64,000 nt of DNA. It comes from Nocardia altamirensis NBRC 108246 (GTDB taxonomy: Bacteria; Actinomycetota; Actinomycetes; Mycobacteriales; Mycobacteriaceae). The stretch spans positions 1 through 64,000 of the forward strand of contig NZ_BDAY01000007.1 in the NCBI RefSeq assembly GCF_001612685.1, given 5' to 3'. A model generated the notes under the pieces. That model was not told the DNA's origin. It did not search any database and worked only from the letters and a program-made list of their open reading frames with translations. Each line of letters opens with the position of its first letter. The stretch's first letter is position 1. This document shows, in pieces, positions 61,225-64,000 of the stretch. The position numbers were made by a program, and so were the translations under genes.

Positions 61225-61826
61225 TGAAGTTCCTCGCGCTGGAACCGGTGCTCACGCAGGAGGATTCGACGCGTGCGGCCCGGCTGATCAGCGGCAATCC
61301 GCTCTCTGCGGTGTCGACCGCAGGCCCGCAGTGGTTGCGCGATCGCGACGCCGCTGCGGCGATCGAGCAGTCGGCCGTTGCCTTCGTGATCAGCGGTGGC
61401 GAGGACGGGCTCGGCGTCGTGCGGGCCCAACGTCTGCAAACGCCAGGGGTTTTCGAGGTCGTCCTGCACAGTGCCGATGACGCCGCCCTGGAATCGGCCG
61501 GTGTCGAGGCGGCGCTCGACGAGTTCGTGCGCTACCTGTTGAACAGCACCGAGGTGCATCGCCTCGAAATCTGGTTCGGCGTCTACAACCGGCTACTGCT
61601 CGAATACGCCATGGCGTCGGAGTATTTCCGCTGTGAGGGTTTGGTGCAGGATCGCTTCTTCGCCGAGGGACGGTACTGGGACGGCCTGGTGTGGTCGATC
61701 ACCGGACCGCTGCTTCGTCGGCTGCAAGCGGTCGAAAACGGTGCCGCCGAATCGGAGCGGAGCTACGCCCGCACCGCGCGCCGGTTGCGCGAGGCGATTC
61801 GCGAGCACCTGGCCGAGACGGAGTAG
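61221..61826 (+). CDS. GNAT-fold protein 1 (possible acyltransferase)
   Basis: The 201-residue protein looks like a GNAT-fold protein in its C-terminal half: EVHRLEIWFGVYNRLLLEYAMAS, EYFRCEGLVQDRFFAEGRYWDGLVWSI matches the strand 4-5/helix 4 region, where family members read R-I-E-x-V-x-x-x-N then G-F-x-x-E-G and G-x-Y-x-D. The N-terminal acetyl-CoA loop motif (Q/R-x-x-G-x-G/A) is not seen, so acyl donor binding may differ or be lost. It overlaps the ACP gene (ATGA), implying partnership with the acyl-ACP. With the second GNAT-like gene it is a candidate for joining acyl chain and peptide, as GdvG does in goadvionin. Confidence 0.75.
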   Translation: MMKFLALEPVLTQEDSTRAARLISGNPLSAVSTAGPQWLRDRDAAAAIEQSAVAFVISGGEDGLGVVRAQRLQTPGVFEVVLHSADDAALESAGVEAALDEFVRYLLNSTEVHRLEIWFGVYNRLLLEYAMASEYFRCEGLVQDRFFAEGRYWDGLVWSITGPLLRRLQAVENGAAESERSYARTARRLREAIREHLAETE

Positions 61827-61829
61827 ACG

Positions 61830-62447
61830 GTGACGTTGCTCGGCAGGTGGACTCGGTTGGAGGAGAGCAACGGGGTCGATCCGTCCAAGATGCTGAGCCA
61901 TGTCTTCGAGTCTGCGGCGCAGCGGTTGGTCGCCGGGTCGGCGGTCGCGCCGGTCGACGCCAGGAGCCTCGACGACATGGCGCAGGCGTCGGATCGCCTG
62001 CTCGGCTACATCTATCGCCGCGACACCGCGCCGGGGCAGCGGCCGATCGGCATCTACGACTGCCGATTGGCCGATCCGGCGCGGATGCACATCGGCGTGG
62101 TGCTGGCGGGCGACGCGGCGTGGGGCAACGGTGTCGGCATGGACGCGATGCTCGTGCTGCTGCGCTATCTGTATCACTTCGACAATCGCCGCGGCTTCGA
62201 AATGACTGCCGCCGTGCACAATCCGAACACCGTCCGGATCTTCGTGCACAACGCGGTGCGGCCGGAAGCGTTGCTTGCCGACTGCGTCGCGGACGGCTCG
62301 AAGCTGGGGCCACGGGTGGTCGGCACGCTGACCGAGGCGGAGTTCGCCGAGGTGGGATATCAGGTGCCTGGCGCGAGTGAATTCACCGACACGCACTGGC
62401 GGTCGGTGCGGGAACGGGTGCTCGACGAGATAGGAGCGCAGCGATGA
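61830..62447 (+). CDS. GNAT-fold protein 2 (candidate acyl-peptide ligase)
   Basis: The 205-residue protein has the GNAT core RMHIGVVLAGDAAWGNGVGMDAMLVLLRYLYHF, in which G-N-G-V-G is the acyl-donor phosphate loop. FEMTAAVHNPNTVRIFVHN then carries the central N-x-x-x strand-helix feature. It resembles the condensing GNAT of goadvionin-type pathways, which moves a polyketide from a carrier protein to the peptide N-terminus. GTG 61830 has GGAG upstream. Its stop overlaps the MaoC gene (ATGA). The first GNAT-like protein is 3 bases upstream, so the two may act together. Confidence 0.82.
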   Translation: MTLLGRWTRLEESNGVDPSKMLSHVFESAAQRLVAGSAVAPVDARSLDDMAQASDRLLGYIYRRDTAPGQRPIGIYDCRLADPARMHIGVVLAGDAAWGNGVGMDAMLVLLRYLYHFDNRRGFEMTAAVHNPNTVRIFVHNAVRPEALLADCVADGSKLGPRVVGTLTEAEFAEVGYQVPGASEFTDTHWRSVRERVLDEIGAQR

Positions 62448-62896
62448 CTGCAGTCGAGGTCATGTCCGTGCTGTTCGATCAGATCGGCCGCCCGGCCCGG
62501 CGGTCGCGCTCGATCGAGCTGACCCAGGAACGGGTTTCGGCGTTCGGCGCCATCACCGAGGACATGCAGTGGATCCACACCGACCCGGAGCGGGCCGGCG
62601 CGGAACTCGGCGGCACCCTCGCGCACGGCATGCTGGTGGCCGCGCTGATACCGGCCATGATCGAAGAGACGATCGATGTCCCCGACTGCGATCGGGTGAT
62701 CAACCTCGGCTTCGACCGGCTGAGTTTCGCCGCACCGGTGCCGGTCGGCACCGCAATCTGTTTGGAAGCCAAGGTGATCGACGCGAAGCCGGGGCCAGGC
62801 CGGGTCGACGTGCGGTGCGACGTGACGATGTGGCTCGACACCGAACGGCCGCGGGTGTGCGCCGCCGGGGTGCTCCGCGTTCGATTCATAGAGTGA
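62444..62896 (+). CDS. MaoC-type (R)-enoyl hydratase/dehydratase
   Basis: The 150-residue hot-dog protein has the hydratase 2 signature: ITEDMQWIHTDPERA with catalytic Asp and His (D-x4-H), GGTLAHGMLVAALIPAM with the second hydratase motif, and LGFDRLSFAAPVPVGT. Members dehydrate (R)-3-hydroxyacyl thioesters or hydrate enoyl thioesters. In an acyl-ACP pathway it supplies the dehydration step between ketoreduction and enoyl reduction. It overlaps the GNAT-like gene by four bases and is followed 12 bases later by the TPP enzyme gene. Confidence 0.92.
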   Translation: MTAVEVMSVLFDQIGRPARRSRSIELTQERVSAFGAITEDMQWIHTDPERAGAELGGTLAHGMLVAALIPAMIEETIDVPDCDRVINLGFDRLSFAAPVPVGTAICLEAKVIDAKPGPGRVDVRCDVTMWLDTERPRVCAAGVLRVRFIE

Positions 62897-62907
62897 AAGG
62901 ACTTGCG

Positions 62908-64000
62908 GTGAACGGGATCTGGAACGAGATCGTGCGTCTGTTGGAACGCTCCGGGTCCCGGCTGTATGCCGGTGTGCCGGGTGACGATCCGGACATCATC
63001 GATGCCGCGCGCGCGGCGGGCGCGACGTTCGCCGCGATGCAGGACCAGCGCACGGCCGCGTATGCCGCGGTGGGCTGGTCTCGGCTCAACGATCGGGCGG
63101 CGGTGCTCGCGACCGCGGCAGGGCCCAATCTGCTCAACGCGTTGATCGGCATCTCGGAGGCCTACGCCTCGCGGACACCGCTGCTGGTGATCAGTACGAC
63201 CAACCGGGACGCGGTGATCGGTCGCGGTGGCTTCCAGGAGTTTCCGGTCGCGGCACTGAGCGACGGCCTGTTCGTGTGGACGCACCGGGTGGCGACTACC
63301 GCCGAGTTGGCATGGGCGGTGGCCCGCGCCCAGTATCTGGCCGAGCACGGTCGCCGCGGCCCGGTGCACCTGTTGATTTCCCCTGATCTTGCCGATGGCG
63401 TGCTGCCCGATGCCACGCAGGACATCCCGGTGGCGGCGCCGATGCCACCGGCACAGTCCGCCGAGACCATGGCGCCGGTGTTCGAGGCGTTGCGCGCGGC
63501 GCGGCGCCCGGTGCTGCTGTTCGGCGGCGGCACTCGCGCCGAGGACGTTGTCGCGCACGGTGTGCCGCTTGCCGCGGCTTGGAATGCGTTGTGCCTCGTC
63601 ACCGCCTCCGGTCGCGGTGTCTTTCCTGAGGACCATCCGCGATTCGGCGGACTGGCCGGTCTGTATTTGCCTGAGGAATCGCGCGCGGCACTGGCCGTGG
63701 CCGACGCGGTCGTTGTGCTCGGCAGCCAGCTCGAGGAGACCGCGCTGATGGGCTGGGACGAGCCGGGACGGCCGATGCTGGTGCACGTCGATACCGATTC
63801 GTCCGTTTTCGATCGCGCGGTGCCCGCACAGTATCCGGTGGTCTGCGACGCCGGTGTATTCCTGCGCCTGGCCGCCGCTTTCGCGGGCGCACCGAGCAGC
63901 GCGCCGCCGTGGTGGCAGCCGTGGCGACCGCTGCGCACCGCGGACGGGTCCGGAACGGTCGGCTTCTGGAACACGCTCGGCGAGGTGCTGCCCGGACAGC
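62908..64000 (+). CDS. TPP-dependent decarboxylase/acetolactate synthase-like enzyme (cut by window end)
   Basis: The 364 visible residues show the TPP-enzyme PYR domain (LYAGVPGDDPDIIDAARAAG, AAYAAVGWSRLNDRAAVLATAAGPNLLNALIGISEAYASRTPLLVIS) and the central domain (PVLLFGGGTRAEDVVA, VTASGRGVFPEDHPRFGG). The TPP-binding PP domain with GDG is beyond the window. The catalytic Glu normally in H-E-Q-x-A is an Asp here (M-Q-D-Q-R-T-A, Asp46). GTG 62908 follows GAAAGG at seven bases. Relatives include acetolactate synthase, glyoxylate carboligase and 2-oxoacid decarboxylases such as 2-ketoarginine decarboxylase AruI. A starter-unit role is inferred. The C-terminus and further cluster genes are missing. 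Confidence 0.85.
   Translation, partial: MNGIWNEIVRLLERSGSRLYAGVPGDDPDIIDAARAAGATFAAMQDQRTAAYAAVGWSRLNDRAAVLATAAGPNLLNALIGISEAYASRTPLLVISTTNRDAVIGRGGFQEFPVAALSDGLFVWTHRVATTAELAWAVARAQYLAEHGRRGPVHLLISPDLADGVLPDATQDIPVAAPMPPAQSAETMAPVFEALRAARRPVLLFGGGTRAEDVVAHGVPLAAAWNALCLVTASGRGVFPEDHPRFGGLAGLYLPEESRAALAVADAVVVLGSQLEETALMGWDEPGRPMLVHVDTDSSVFDRAVPAQYPVVCDAGVFLRLAAAFAGAPSSAPPWWQPWRPLRTADGSGTVGFWNTLGEVLPGQ

Larger units (their letters stand above)
44244..64000. other. Lipolanthine-like biosynthetic gene cluster (right edge open)
   Basis: The core (52,245-64,000) is one co-directional run with small gaps or overlaps: precursor, LanD, LanKC, SDR, lipoprotein, ALDH, unknown, ligase, KS, ACP, two GNAT-like proteins, MaoC, TPP enzyme. 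The flanking 44,244-51,937 holds two ParB regulators, a methyltransferase, an XRE-like protein, a TAP hydrolase and a histidine kinase that may or may not belong to it. No exporter or starter-amine gene is seen in the window; both could lie beyond 64,000. The known analogues are microvionin, nocavionin and goadvionin. Confidence 0.8.

Overview
The window is GC-rich DNA with actinomycete codon use, many GTG/TTG starts with Shine-Dalgarno sites, a furA-katG pair, a chitin-degradation gene set, several secreted enzymes and LysR/LacI/IclR/AraC regulators. This fits a Nocardia-like member of the Nocardiaceae. The genus is inferred from gene content, not proven. I see no rRNA, tRNA, CRISPR array, insertion sequence or prophage.

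Bases 1-44,000 are a mosaic of chromosomal genes. 1-2,390 holds cutC, an uncharacterised gene and a TerD protein. 2,447-7,186 is a chitin module on the minus strand: GH20 hexosaminidase, GH18 chitinase and an AA10 lytic monooxygenase, each as a separate unit with terminators. 7,448-11,458 holds a P450 lacking the ExxR motif and the furA-katG operon. 11,585-27,688 holds a secreted HExxH protein, a GNAT, SRPBCC and TolB-like proteins, an operon for a secreted hydrolase, a GMC oxidoreductase and a zinc alcohol dehydrogenase, a cold-shock gene, an epoxide hydrolase, an iron alcohol dehydrogenase with a divergent LysR regulator, a glycosyltransferase and a GDSL esterase. 27,688-35,203 holds transporters and their regulators (LacI with MFS and metallophosphoesterase; DHA2 exporter; two IclR proteins flanking an esterase). 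35,271-43,841 holds a large nSTAND/WD40 protein, a second epoxide-hydrolase-like enzyme with a divergent AraC regulator, an ADP-ribosylglycohydrolase, a lactonase and a small secreted protein.

From about 44,244 to the right edge is a biosynthetic gene cluster, the most interesting part. A 31-codon gene (52,245-52,340) encodes a likely lanthipeptide precursor ending in S-x2-S-x2-C. It is followed by a double-hairpin attenuator, an EpiD/MrsD-like cysteine decarboxylase, and a class III lanthionine synthetase (lyase-kinase-cyclase without zinc ligands). These are the parts needed for an avionin (labionin plus decarboxylated cysteine) macrocycle as in lipolanthines. Tightly packed downstream genes (many ATGA or longer overlaps) encode dissociated fatty-acyl machinery: an SDR with a Y-x6-K active site, an aldehyde dehydrogenase, an AMP-dependent ligase, a short ketosynthase, an acyl carrier protein, two GNAT-fold proteins, a MaoC dehydratase and a TPP-dependent enzyme cut by the window end. 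By analogy with microvionin/nocavionin and goadvionin, the product should be an N-acylated lanthipeptide. The TPP enzyme, aldehyde dehydrogenase and ligase could make a guanidinobutyryl-type starter from arginine, and a nearby methyltransferase could decorate it; that is inference. Upstream lie two paralogous ParB-domain regulators, an XRE-like protein, a TAP-type secreted hydrolase and an orphan histidine kinase. Whether the product is already known cannot be decided from the sequence alone.
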